A DNA stretch of 36,635 nt from Lachnospiraceae bacterium. GTDB lineage: Bacteria > Bacillota > Clostridia > Lachnospirales > Lachnospiraceae. Under the pieces are notes generated by a model. That model was not told the origin of the DNA and did not search any database. It saw only the letters and a list, made by a program, of their open reading frames with translations. The translations under genes were made by a program, and so were the position numbers. This document shows, piece by piece, positions 16,036 through 23,649 of the stretch (the stretch's first letter is position 1; each line of letters opens with the position of its first letter). The stretch is from positions 1-36,635 of the forward strand of contig JAFTFE010000004.1 of the NCBI GenBank assembly GCA_017449765.1, written 5' to 3'.

Positions 16036-17019
16036 TCAGTTCTCCTTTAATGTCTGCAATAACAATTCCATAGTCACATCAAAGTTAGCATTTACGTCCA
16101 ATCGCTGTTTTGCTCTTTCTATAGCATTTATCTTTTCATCTATGGAAGCATAAGACAGATTTCCCGCCTGCTTCTTCAATGTGGAATACTCATTCTTAAA
16201 TAAAACCTTATCTATATTCTTTGTCACCTTGAACATAAGTACATCTCTGTACCACATCATCATAAGATCCATATAATCATCCATAGACATCTTGAAATGT
16301 TCTATATCAAATACGGATTTCTCCAGATCCTCAACATCCATATCAGGAATACTCTTAAGCATATTTACTACAGCCTCAACAATATGTGCATATTCGTCAT
16401 TCGTCGCAAGTTTTATCGCCTTGCCGAGATTACCCTGCGCAAAATCAAGGCAAAAATACGCCTTCTCCTCAGTCAGATTCATCTCCTTCATAAGATAATC
16501 CAATATATCACGTTCCCTGACCGGCTTAATGCTAAGCGAAATCGAACGCGAAACAACCGTCGGCAGCAGCTTGTCTACATTTGATGTAAGCAACATCAAT
16601 ACAGCATATTCAGGCGGCTCTTCAATGGTTTTTAAGAGTGCATTCTGTGCCTCCGTAGTCATAAGTTCAGATTCCTCTATAATATAAATCTTATATCTGC
16701 TTTTGTACGGCTTGATATCTATGGTATTTACAACCTGTTCCCTTATATCATTAACTGATATAACGGATTTTTCATGTGTAACAAATATTATATCGGGGTG
16801 ATTTCCCGATTCAGCCTGTATACAGGAATGACATTTCTCACATGGTTCCGACTTTTTCTCCTCACACTGCAAAGTCTTGGCAAATGCACTTGCAAGAGCT
16901 TTCTTACCACTTCCGACTTCCCCGCTTATAATATAGGCATGTGCTACTTTATCCATCTCTATACTGCTTTTAAAATGCTTGAGTATATCTTCATGTCCTA
17001 CAATATCTCTGAAATTCAT
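16036..17019 (-). CDS. holB: DNA polymerase III delta' subunit
   Basis: A 327-residue clamp-loader subunit of the AAA+ type. It has a P-loop-like GEVGSGKKALASAFAK (about 36-51), a zinc module with Cys residues in QCEEKKSEPCEKCHSC (about 55-70), EAQNALLKTIEEPPEYAVLMLLTSN (about 125-150) and an SRSISLS sensor segment. Delta' opens the sliding clamp together with the tau/gamma and delta subunits. The start at 17019 follows AGGGAGGTGTTACAT. The GTG inside that ribosome site at 17028 would be the start of a longer frame and is rejected. The gene is in its usual position between yaaR and ricT. Confidence 0.94.
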   Translation of the reverse strand: MNFRDIVGHEDILKHFKSSIEMDKVAHAYIISGEVGSGKKALASAFAKTLQCEEKKSEPCEKCHSCIQAESGNHPDIIFVTHEKSVISVNDIREQVVNTIDIKPYKSRYKIYIIEESELMTTEAQNALLKTIEEPPEYAVLMLLTSNVDKLLPTVVSRSISLSIKPVRERDILDYLMKEMNLTEEKAYFCLDFAQGNLGKAIKLATNDEYAHIVEAVVNMLKSIPDMDVEDLEKSVFDIEHFKMSMDDYMDLMMMWYRDVLMFKVTKNIDKVLFKNEYSTLKKQAGNLSYASIDEKINAIERAKQRLDVNANFDVTMELLLQTLKEN

Positions 17020-17039
17020 ATGTAACACCTCCCTAAATA

Positions 17040-17486
17040 TTACGTTGATATATCAAGTAATAAACCTCTTATATCATCTATCTTGCCTAATATTGCAAGA
17101 TTATCCTTCTCTTCCTTCAAAAGTTCATCCGCAAGTTCATCAAGTGTTTTATCAACCTGCCTTACTATACCATATACCCTATGTCTGCCCCTTCTGTCAA
17201 GAAAGTTTTCTCTGGAAAATTCATGTGATCTTGAGGTTATCTCATTCATGAATTCCTTTATGGTGCTTCGGTATTTCTTCATATCCTTGATATCCATATG
17301 TTTAGCTATCCTTGCACCCTGCTCTTCAATATCCTTCATAAGAGAACTTAGTTTTTCCTGCAGTTCACTGTCTTCTATATTTCTTACAAGGGTAAATCTG
17401 AAATCATCATTGGTCTTGTCATTATTCTTAGGCGCCTCAGCCTGTGTAAGCTGTTGGAGCTGATTAATTCGGTTTATATCCATCAT
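17040..17486 (-). CDS. yaaR: YaaR family protein (DUF327)
   Basis: A 148-residue helical protein with the DUF327 pattern: a variable N-terminus, then helices containing [20 protein letters not shown] and a conserved [26 protein letters not shown]. The function is unknown in all species. It is nearly always found between tmk and holB in Firmicutes, as here. AGGAGGG precedes two adjacent ATGs (17486 and 17483); the second has the better spacing, and the choice changes only one Met. It ends 20 bases before holB. Confidence 0.92.
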   Translation of the reverse strand: MMDINRINQLQQLTQAEAPKNNDKTNDDFRFTLVRNIEDSELQEKLSSLMKDIEEQGARIAKHMDIKDMKKYRSTIKEFMNEITSRSHEFSRENFLDRRGRHRVYGIVRQVDKTLDELADELLKEEKDNLAILGKIDDIRGLLLDIST

Positions 17487-17515
17487 TTACCCTCCTTTTC
17501 GTATTCTTTATATTG

Positions 17516-18148
17516 TTACACTTGCGTATTATTAAGTATATCCTCTATCTTATCAACAATAATTTTATGTATCTCTTCAATTGAAAGTGTCGCATCTATC
17601 GTATATATCCTGTCGGGAGCTTTTTTTGCAAGTTCACGATAGCCCTCTGCGACCTTCTCGTGAAAGTCTATCGTCTCAAGCTCCATACGGTCTAATTCCT
17701 TCTGCTCATTCTTTCTTTCAATACCTGTCTTAGCAGGAAGATCAAGATGTATGGTAAGATCAGGCATAACTTTCTGTATAGCAAATTCATTTATCTTATA
17801 TACATTATCTACTCCAAGTCCTCTTGCCATACCCTGATATACAGCAGATGAATCAACGAATCTGTCACTTATAACAGCTTTACCCTCATTAAGTGCAGGC
17901 TTTATAACCTCGCTTACCAGCTGCGCACGTGCTGACGCATATAAAAGTGCCTCTGTCATATATCCCATCTCGGTAAATTCTTTGTTCAATATAATCTCTC
18001 TAACAGCTTCACCTATCTTAGTTCCACCCGGCTCTCTGGTTATAATTATCTCATATCCTTTTCTTTCAAGATATGACTTTAATAATTCAAGCTGTGTACT
18101 TTTACCGGAACCATCAGGTCCCTCCATAGATACAAATATCCCCTGCAT
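17516..18148 (-). CDS. tmk: Thymidylate kinase
   Basis: A 210-residue enzyme of dTTP synthesis that phosphorylates dTMP with ATP. Walker A is MEGPDGSGKSTQ near the N-terminus, the DR(Y/F) motif is VISDRFVDSSAVYQG, and REPGG is the substrate loop. A LID-like ERKNEQKELDRME is present. The start at 18148 follows GGAG with 6 bases spacing. An upstream ATG at 18160 lies just before that site and would add MENA, so it is rejected. It is the first gene of the tmk-yaaR-holB-ricT-trmN6-rsmI run, and a promoter lies upstream. Confidence 0.97.
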   Translation of the reverse strand: MQGIFVSMEGPDGSGKSTQLELLKSYLERKGYEIIITREPGGTKIGEAVREIILNKEFTEMGYMTEALLYASARAQLVSEVIKPALNEGKAVISDRFVDSSAVYQGMARGLGVDNVYKINEFAIQKVMPDLTIHLDLPAKTGIERKNEQKELDRMELETIDFHEKVAEGYRELAKKAPDRIYTIDATLSIEEIHKIIVDKIEDILNNTQV

Positions 18149-18227
18149 AGCATTCTCCATATTTTATATCGGCAATTTATATTTAATACTATACCATCTC
18201 GCCTGACGGGTCGATGGGATTTATCGT

Positions 18228-18233
18228 ATTATA
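18228..18233 (-). promoter_or_regulatory. Extended -10 element upstream of tmk
   Basis: On the minus strand ATGGTATAATA contains TATAAT with TG one base upstream (extended -10) but no clear -35. A second, weaker copy ATGGTATAGTA lies at about 18190-18200, closer to tmk. A weak CCATC/GATGG stem separates them. Either could start the tmk-rsmI transcript. Confidence 0.45.
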
Positions 18234-18253
18234 CCATTTTAACGGCAATTTTA

Positions 18254-19999
18254 CTATAGTTTTACAAGATTATATTCATAAGCCCCATCATCCAGCATAT
18301 TAATCAATGATTTACTCGAAGATAATATTAAAATCTGATCTGTCTTTATCCTGCCCATAACATCTAAAATCTTCGTAAACAAATTTTCATCTATACCGTC
18401 TAAAACATCATCAAATATTACCGGCATTTTATCTTTACAAATACTTCTTGCCATGGCCAGACGTATAGACAGATAAATAATCTTAACGGATACATTATCA
18501 AGCTCATCAAGATTTACATATCCTCCCGAACCTTTAATCATTATCTGTTTTTTATCATTTATATATAAATCTTTATACTTATTACCTGACAACTTCGCTA
18601 CTATATCCGATGCATTTTCATTTATCATTTCACTATATGATTTGAACATTTCAACAGATAAATCATTTATTGTATTTATTGCCAGATTTATTGCATGAAG
18701 CTCTTTGTTTGCTTTGTTCCTGTTATCAATCTGCGCCTGACGTTCTTCCCTTAATTCATCTCTTCTCGTCATTCTCTTAAGGATTTTTCTTTCCTCATCA
18801 GAATACTTCTCACGTCTGTCAATGTATTCCTGTGCAAAAGACATATCAATCTCAACTTCTTCAAAAGATTCCGTCTTTCTCTCCAGTTCATATATTATTC
18901 TCTTAAAATCTTCGTCCGACGGAGTATTTATTTCCTCATCAAATACACCCTTCGCATATAATCCCTCGACTATCGTGACAATTACAAAAAGTATTGTACA
19001 AATTACAAATATCTGTCTTACCGCATTTTCAAAAGGAAGAATATATACAAATCCTGTTATAACCCCGATTACAAATAATCCTGTCAAAATTATAAACCAT
19101 ATCCTGTCGGTAAGCTTTTTCTTGGGTTTATAATCCTTTAATAAATCTGCATCCAAAAATATATTTTTATTGCTTTTATCGTCTTCTGAGCTATCCTTTA
19201 TACTATCATTATTATCACTTGAAACAGAACTTTCGTCAGATGTTGAATCTTCTCCCGGCTCTTTATCTGATTCCTCTTCATCCTCATCACTTTTCTTACT
19301 CTGTATAAGCCGCCTTGCGGCTCTTTTTCTTCGTGCGGTCTCTATAGCCAGTTCTTCTTCAACTTCCTTAATTCTTTTTCTTATCTCCTTAAGTTCTATA
19401 TCGACCTCGTCAAATTCTACAAGTTCATCATCAATACCTGCTATTTTTTCTTCTATATTAGCTATATCATAATTTTCTCTTTTTGCTTTTAGATTAGCTA
19501 TGCTCTTATCCTTATCAATAGCAGCCGCACCTGATGATATAATGTTTTTAAAATCGTTTTTTACATAATTTGTATAGTTCCCGTCATTATCGTCTATACA
19601 TAATCCATTGACAAAATCATCTTTGCTAAGATTAAACAATTTACCGCTTAAGCTTCCGTTATCAACCTTTAATTCTCTTCCTGAACCTATATCAAGAACA
19701 CTTGTCCTGTTACTTTTTCCGGAGAAACTTCTTTCAACAAAAAAAGTATTCTCATCATTTTTTATGTATGCTTTTCCCGAGTAACCTCTGTCAATCGGTT
19801 TATATGTCTCGTATTTCTTATCATCTTTTTCGTTAAAGCTGCATGAAGAAAAGCCATAGAGCATAGCAGTAACAAACTCTTTGATTGTTGTTTTTCCGGA
19901 AGAATTTTGTCCCTGTATAACATTTATTCCGGGTTTCAGACTTATTTCTCTATTATTAAATTTACCAAAATCTTTAATAAGTAATTTATTAAGATACAT
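18254..19999 (-). CDS. SMC-like/YhaN-like AAA ATPase, shortened, with two central membrane segments
   Basis: A 581-residue protein paired with the phosphoesterase next door. The N-terminal MYLNKLLIKDFGKFNNREI and Walker A VIQGQNSSGKTTIKEF match the SbcC/RecF/YhaN superfamily. A charged coiled coil (about 150-240) leads to an acidic Ser/Asp/Glu-rich spacer (about 245-290). Two hydrophobic helices follow (about 305-355), as in YhaN, then a second coiled coil. The Walker B-like MPVIFDDVLDGID is near the end. The ABC signature expected before RLAMARSI is degenerate (LDNVSVKIIYLSIRLAM, where LSGGT is usual). YhaN is about 960 residues in Bacillus, so the coils here are much shorter. ATG at 19999 has AGGTGA 6 bases upstream; another ATG at 20005 is too close. 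The stop of the phosphoesterase gene overlaps this start region. Confidence 0.85.
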   Translation of the reverse strand: MYLNKLLIKDFGKFNNREISLKPGINVIQGQNSSGKTTIKEFVTAMLYGFSSCSFNEKDDKKYETYKPIDRGYSGKAYIKNDENTFFVERSFSGKSNRTSVLDIGSGRELKVDNGSLSGKLFNLSKDDFVNGLCIDDNDGNYTNYVKNDFKNIISSGAAAIDKDKSIANLKAKRENYDIANIEEKIAGIDDELVEFDEVDIELKEIRKRIKEVEEELAIETARRKRAARRLIQSKKSDEDEEESDKEPGEDSTSDESSVSSDNNDSIKDSSEDDKSNKNIFLDADLLKDYKPKKKLTDRIWFIILTGLFVIGVITGFVYILPFENAVRQIFVICTILFVIVTIVEGLYAKGVFDEEINTPSDEDFKRIIYELERKTESFEEVEIDMSFAQEYIDRREKYSDEERKILKRMTRRDELREERQAQIDNRNKANKELHAINLAINTINDLSVEMFKSYSEMINENASDIVAKLSGNKYKDLYINDKKQIMIKGSGGYVNLDELDNVSVKIIYLSIRLAMARSICKDKMPVIFDDVLDGIDENLFTKILDVMGRIKTDQILILSSSKSLINMLDDGAYEYNLVKL

Positions 20000-20001
20000 A
20001 A

Positions 20002-21066
20002 TCATTCACCTGCCATAGTCAGCGCATCAATACCATAATATATAGCTTTTTCTCTGATAACCTTATCCTCTGTAGAATCATCATCGGATAATTCTTTTAT
20101 AAATTTGCCTAATAAGTTATTATCATTATCTCTTTCAAGTTCGTCTATATCAAAATAACTCTCTGTTTTATCTATTATTTGGTTTACATAATACTTTTTC
20201 TTCAAAGAACTGAAATCAATGCTGACATTACTGTTAACTTTACCATTGATCAGAATACGATATATATTTTTTTCTCCTGATTTTAATATCTGTTTTTCTA
20301 TCAAAGCATTAATATCGGAAAAATCCATACTGCTTTCTACCGTTACAGTCATATTAATATAACTTCTTATATTGGACGGAACCCATGTTATGCCTGTCCT
20401 TTTTTCATCATCAACTTCACCGAATATATATCCGTGTTTTCCTGTCTCGGTATAATCAAGCGGCTCCAATGAACCGGGGAAAGCCATCTTATTCTTCAGT
20501 ACATGCTTAACTTTGTGTACCGAGCCGAGTGCAAAATAATCAAATCCCGTCATGGCAAGCTTTTCCTTGGAAAAAGGCATATGCTCAGGAGAGCCGCCGT
20601 ATCCAAGCAGAATATTATAAGCGTCTTCTCTGCCCGGCTTAAGCTTCTCTAACAATCTGTCTTTATATTCAGGTTTTCCATAGCTAAATCCTGTTATACA
20701 CACATTCAGATCTTCAAAATAAGCATTAACAGCCTTATCCCTCGGGAACAAAACAGTATCCGAAACAAAATTAAAATTCTCCCATGCAGAGCCTTCTTCA
20801 ATATAATCACTCGCACCGGCTATAATTACGGTCTTGGTCTTATACATACTTCTCAGAATTACATCCAATTTTCTTAATTCCTTCTCTGTAGGCGGAAAAT
20901 CATACAAATCTCCGGCGATGAGAAGCAGATCAACCTGTAATTCATCGCATACATGTACAACATTTTTAAATGCTTCCTCTATCTCCTCAGCTCTCTCATC
21001 ACTCCAAAATCTTCCTCTATCCGGTTTTATTCCTAAATGAACATCTGAAATGTGTATAAATTTCAT
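20002..21066 (-). CDS. YhaO/SbcD-like metallophosphoesterase with degenerate active site
   Basis: A 354-residue protein with the Mre11/SbcD calcineurin-like fold. It keeps motif I DVHLG (Asp8, His10) and motif II AGDLYD (Asp53). Three other motifs have changed: GNHD is GASD (84-87), the AHGG-type motif is GYGG (155-158), and GHxH is GSVH (181-184, His184 kept). In relatives the Asn, the catalytic His and two metal-ligand His sit at these changed positions. The C-terminal 130 residues are a capping domain. The gene overlaps the start of the ATPase gene, the usual SbcD/SbcC-like order. It has its own promoter at 21119-21147 and GAGGTATTGAT before ATG. I infer a structural, non-cleaving or altered-chemistry partner; this needs testing. 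The fold call is firm. Confidence 0.88.
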   Translation of the reverse strand: MKFIHISDVHLGIKPDRGRFWSDERAEEIEEAFKNVVHVCDELQVDLLLIAGDLYDFPPTEKELRKLDVILRSMYKTKTVIIAGASDYIEEGSAWENFNFVSDTVLFPRDKAVNAYFEDLNVCITGFSYGKPEYKDRLLEKLKPGREDAYNILLGYGGSPEHMPFSKEKLAMTGFDYFALGSVHKVKHVLKNKMAFPGSLEPLDYTETGKHGYIFGEVDDEKRTGITWVPSNIRSYINMTVTVESSMDFSDINALIEKQILKSGEKNIYRILINGKVNSNVSIDFSSLKKKYYVNQIIDKTESYFDIDELERDNDNNLLGKFIKELSDDDSTEDKVIREKAIYYGIDALTMAGE

Positions 21067-21118
21067 ATCAATACCTCTAATGTCTGTCTATCATTATTAA
21101 AAATAATCAATCTGTACT

Positions 21119-21147
21119 ATTATAATACGAAACATCAATATGTGCAA
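21119..21147 (-). promoter_or_regulatory. Predicted promoter of the phosphoesterase/ATPase pair
   Basis: On the minus strand, TTGCAC (21147-21142), exactly 17 bases, then TATAAT (21124-21119). The leader to the ATG at 21066 is about 45 bases. The -10 is perfect and the -35 half-matched. Confidence 0.6.
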
Positions 21148-21171
21148 GAAAATACAACATTCAAAATGCCG

Positions 21172-21915
21172 TTAAAATCCCAACCATTCCATAAATTTCA
21201 GCTTTACCTTTACTTTCTTTTCTTCGTCATGCTCTACAAAAAGCTTCTTATAATCCTCCTCACTTAATACTGTTTTTAGTTCTTCCTTATCCTCATTTGA
21301 TACCACTGCACCTGCATCTAACGGATAGCACATCATCGGATACAGAATACACCAGAAATTCTCTCCTTCTGCCTCGCCGATATCAATCCGAAGAGCTTCA
21401 TAGTATCCGGCAGGAAGAACCATCTCGCCATATTGCCTTATCGGAAAATAATCCTTTGAAATATATACCTTAACATCATAGTCATATCCTGACATCCTGA
21501 TACTGTTAAGTGCTATACTCTTTATAAAATCAAGATTATCTCTTAAATATGACATAACCTCTTCCTTGGTTTTATCACCTTCCAGTATACCGCCTATAGC
21601 CATTAATATATCATCCCTTACTTTGTATTTTAATGATATATCATCCTCACTGTTGCTGTTTGCTCTTACATGAAATCTTAATATTGTGTCTTCAAGGCTG
21701 TCACAATAAGGAGTCTCATATTCATTGAAAGCCTCAATAACATTGTCCATAGTATCCGAGTCGGCATTTTCCACAAAAGAAACCTCCGATACATTGTAAT
21801 CAACTCCGGATGTTCCGATATTCCTTATATAATGCAGACTATAAGTAATAATCAAACCACCTGCCACTCCCAAAAAAACACCTATAAAAGCACCTCTTAA
21901 TATCCTTAATCCCAT
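21172..21915 (-). CDS. spoIIR: Stage II sporulation protein R
   Basis: A 247-residue exported signalling protein. It has one N-terminal hydrophobic segment (about 3-25) and the SpoIIR domain with ILRFHVRANSNSEDDISLKYKVRDDIL, then AGYYEALRIDIGEAEGENFWCILYPMMCY. In the forespore under SigF, SpoIIR is secreted into the intermembrane space and triggers SpoIIGA to process pro-SigE in the mother cell. ATG at 21915 follows AGGAGGATAAGT. A longer frame from 21981 would cross a hairpin and the preceding stop region. It follows the germinant receptor genes by 46 bases, an unusual neighbour since ger genes are usually SigG-dependent. I did not see a clear SigF promoter in the gap, but sequence inside the upstream gene could hold one. 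Confidence 0.95.
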   Translation of the reverse strand: MGLRILRGAFIGVFLGVAGGLIITYSLHYIRNIGTSGVDYNVSEVSFVENADSDTMDNVIEAFNEYETPYCDSLEDTILRFHVRANSNSEDDISLKYKVRDDILMAIGGILEGDKTKEEVMSYLRDNLDFIKSIALNSIRMSGYDYDVKVYISKDYFPIRQYGEMVLPAGYYEALRIDIGEAEGENFWCILYPMMCYPLDAGAVVSNEDKEELKTVLSEEDYKKLFVEHDEEKKVKVKLKFMEWLGF

Positions 21916-21944
21916 ACTTATCCTCCTAAAAAAATATTTTGAAA

Positions 21945-21967
21945 TTATAAAAGTTTTTCTTTTATAA
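21945..21967 (-). terminator. AT-rich hairpin at the end of the ger operon
   Basis: TTATAAAAG (21945-21953) and CTTTTATAA (21959-21967) form a perfect 9-bp stem with a 5-base loop. It covers the stop codon of the GerB/GerC-like gene. It may reduce read-through into spoIIR. The A/T composition makes it weak. Confidence 0.4.
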
Positions 21968-23608
21968 TTCTTCCCCTGCATATACTTTTTTAATCAGACT
22001 AAGTAAATCCGTATCATATTTATCTTCTTTATAGTCATATTCGACTTTTACGGTCTTCGTAATATATGGATTACTTTTAAGTTCAAGTACAAGTGTTTGA
22101 AAATTCTTACTGTCTGCCACGCCATTAATACTCAGCAGTCTCAAATGCCCGAGATTAATATGCCTGTTATTCTTATCAAAATATATATCCAAAGCATCTG
22201 CCAGAGAATCTGCCTCACAGACAAAATTCTCCGTCATCAAAACCTTCTCCGAATCACCTTTATATTCCGTAAGGTCAGCTGTTTCAAAGTCAAATTCATA
22301 CTTGTCATTACATTTTACCGTGAGAGTGACTGCATAATCCATCGTCTCAAGTGAAGCAGGCTTTTCATCAAGACTTTCATACATAACACTCTTCTCACAG
22401 GCGCACATCAAAAAACCAATTCCTAAACATAAGACCAAAACACCTATCACACCTTTTGATTTAACATTAATCTTATGATGAATTTCATAGGTTTTTACCT
22501 TGCCTGTTTTTATCTTTTTACATATAAATACTATAGACGGAATAATAAGACTTAAAGCGATATCAAAACATATCAGATAATAATAAAGTATATCTGATAT
22601 GTCCTTTAAGCTCCAGCACCAGCTAAAACCTGTAACCAATACAATGACCAGAATTATTATCCACCATTTGTCAGATACAATCTCTATAGCCGAGTCATTT
22701 TCATAAGCATTCCATCGCTTCGAAAAACATACTCTTATAAACTCCTTAGCATAGAACATAAACCCACTTATTACAGCAAAAACACCGATTATCCAGAACG
22801 CCATTACCGCATAATCAAATCTTTCTATTCCTCCCGGGAATTTAGCCGTCTGCATTGCATAAAGTGTAGACATACTATCACTTCCTGCCCATTTGTCTCC
22901 TGTAATTCCCTGTACGAATATATATGAAAAAAGCACGGAAATTAATATCCATATAATAGTCCTTAATGCATTTCTCCAGTTATTCTTTTTCTGCTTCGTA
23001 AGGGTAAAAAGCATAAGCTCGACAGAAGACATGACTATCAGCATCTCATATCCGCCTCTCGCAATACCTTTAATATCTGAAGGTACATCAATACCCGTTA
23101 TATTCCAGTTAACGTTACTTATTGAAAAAACAGCGACAAATATAAGAGGAACCAGCATCCACCAGAATAAAAGTTCCAATAACCTGCCTCTTTTTTCAAT
23201 ATCCCGTGATGCCCCATAACCACATATGACAGCAAAAGATACGAGTATAAACCACAGATTAAAACTCCTCAGCATATATTCCCTTATGATTATCGAAAAA
23301 TACAACAGTATAAGCGATGCCTTGATTATATAGCGCACAGCATACAATATATCAAATATTCTGCCTGCATTTCCAAGGACATAATCCATCTCCTCTACCA
23401 TCCCCTCCGGGAAAGCCCTTGAAAACGAATAAATTATAAGGCTGTATACAAGTGTGAACAAAAGTCCTGTCACAAATGCAGCAAAATGCCATTTGCCTGC
23501 TGCATTGGCACAGATATATGGTATAACCACGATACCTAAGGTTATATTTTCAAGAAGTCCTATACGAAAGCTCTGTCGCTCTGATATTTTTCCGTTATAA
23601 AGCCGCAT
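21962..23608 (-). CDS. Fused germinant receptor protein: GerB-type permease plus shortened GerC-like domain
   Basis: A 548-residue protein. Residues 1 to about 365 form a multi-pass permease of the GerAB/endospore-germination APC family (LYNGKISERQSFRIGLLENITLGIVVIPYI at the start, about ten hydrophobic segments). Residues from about 385 look like a truncated GerAC. A hydrophobic segment with lipobox-like LGIGFLMCAC comes first, then MDYAVTLTVKCNDKYEFDFE and LGHLRLLSINGVADSKNFQ, which resemble GerAC domain 1. The GerAC domains 2 and 3 are absent. GerB and GerC are normally separate genes. The positively charged linker (CKKIKTGKVKTYEIHHK) and following helix would place the C-terminal domain outside the membrane, as GerC is. 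GGAGATAAGAT precedes ATG. It sits 41 bases after gerA. Confidence 0.85.
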   Translation of the reverse strand: MRLYNGKISERQSFRIGLLENITLGIVVIPYICANAAGKWHFAAFVTGLLFTLVYSLIIYSFSRAFPEGMVEEMDYVLGNAGRIFDILYAVRYIIKASLILLYFSIIIREYMLRSFNLWFILVSFAVICGYGASRDIEKRGRLLELLFWWMLVPLIFVAVFSISNVNWNITGIDVPSDIKGIARGGYEMLIVMSSVELMLFTLTKQKKNNWRNALRTIIWILISVLFSYIFVQGITGDKWAGSDSMSTLYAMQTAKFPGGIERFDYAVMAFWIIGVFAVISGFMFYAKEFIRVCFSKRWNAYENDSAIEIVSDKWWIIILVIVLVTGFSWCWSLKDISDILYYYLICFDIALSLIIPSIVFICKKIKTGKVKTYEIHHKINVKSKGVIGVLVLCLGIGFLMCACEKSVMYESLDEKPASLETMDYAVTLTVKCNDKYEFDFETADLTEYKGDSEKVLMTENFVCEADSLADALDIYFDKNNRHINLGHLRLLSINGVADSKNFQTLVLELKSNPYITKTVKVEYDYKEDKYDTDLLSLIKKVYAGEEL

Positions 23609-23649
23609 ATCTTATCTCCATCCTACATTTTAATATCATTATCCTATGT

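Noticed and set aside
19170-19472. Plus-strand Ser/Leu-rich frame
   Set aside because: It mirrors the acidic Ser/Asp-rich spacer and coil of the ATPase and has no ribosome site.
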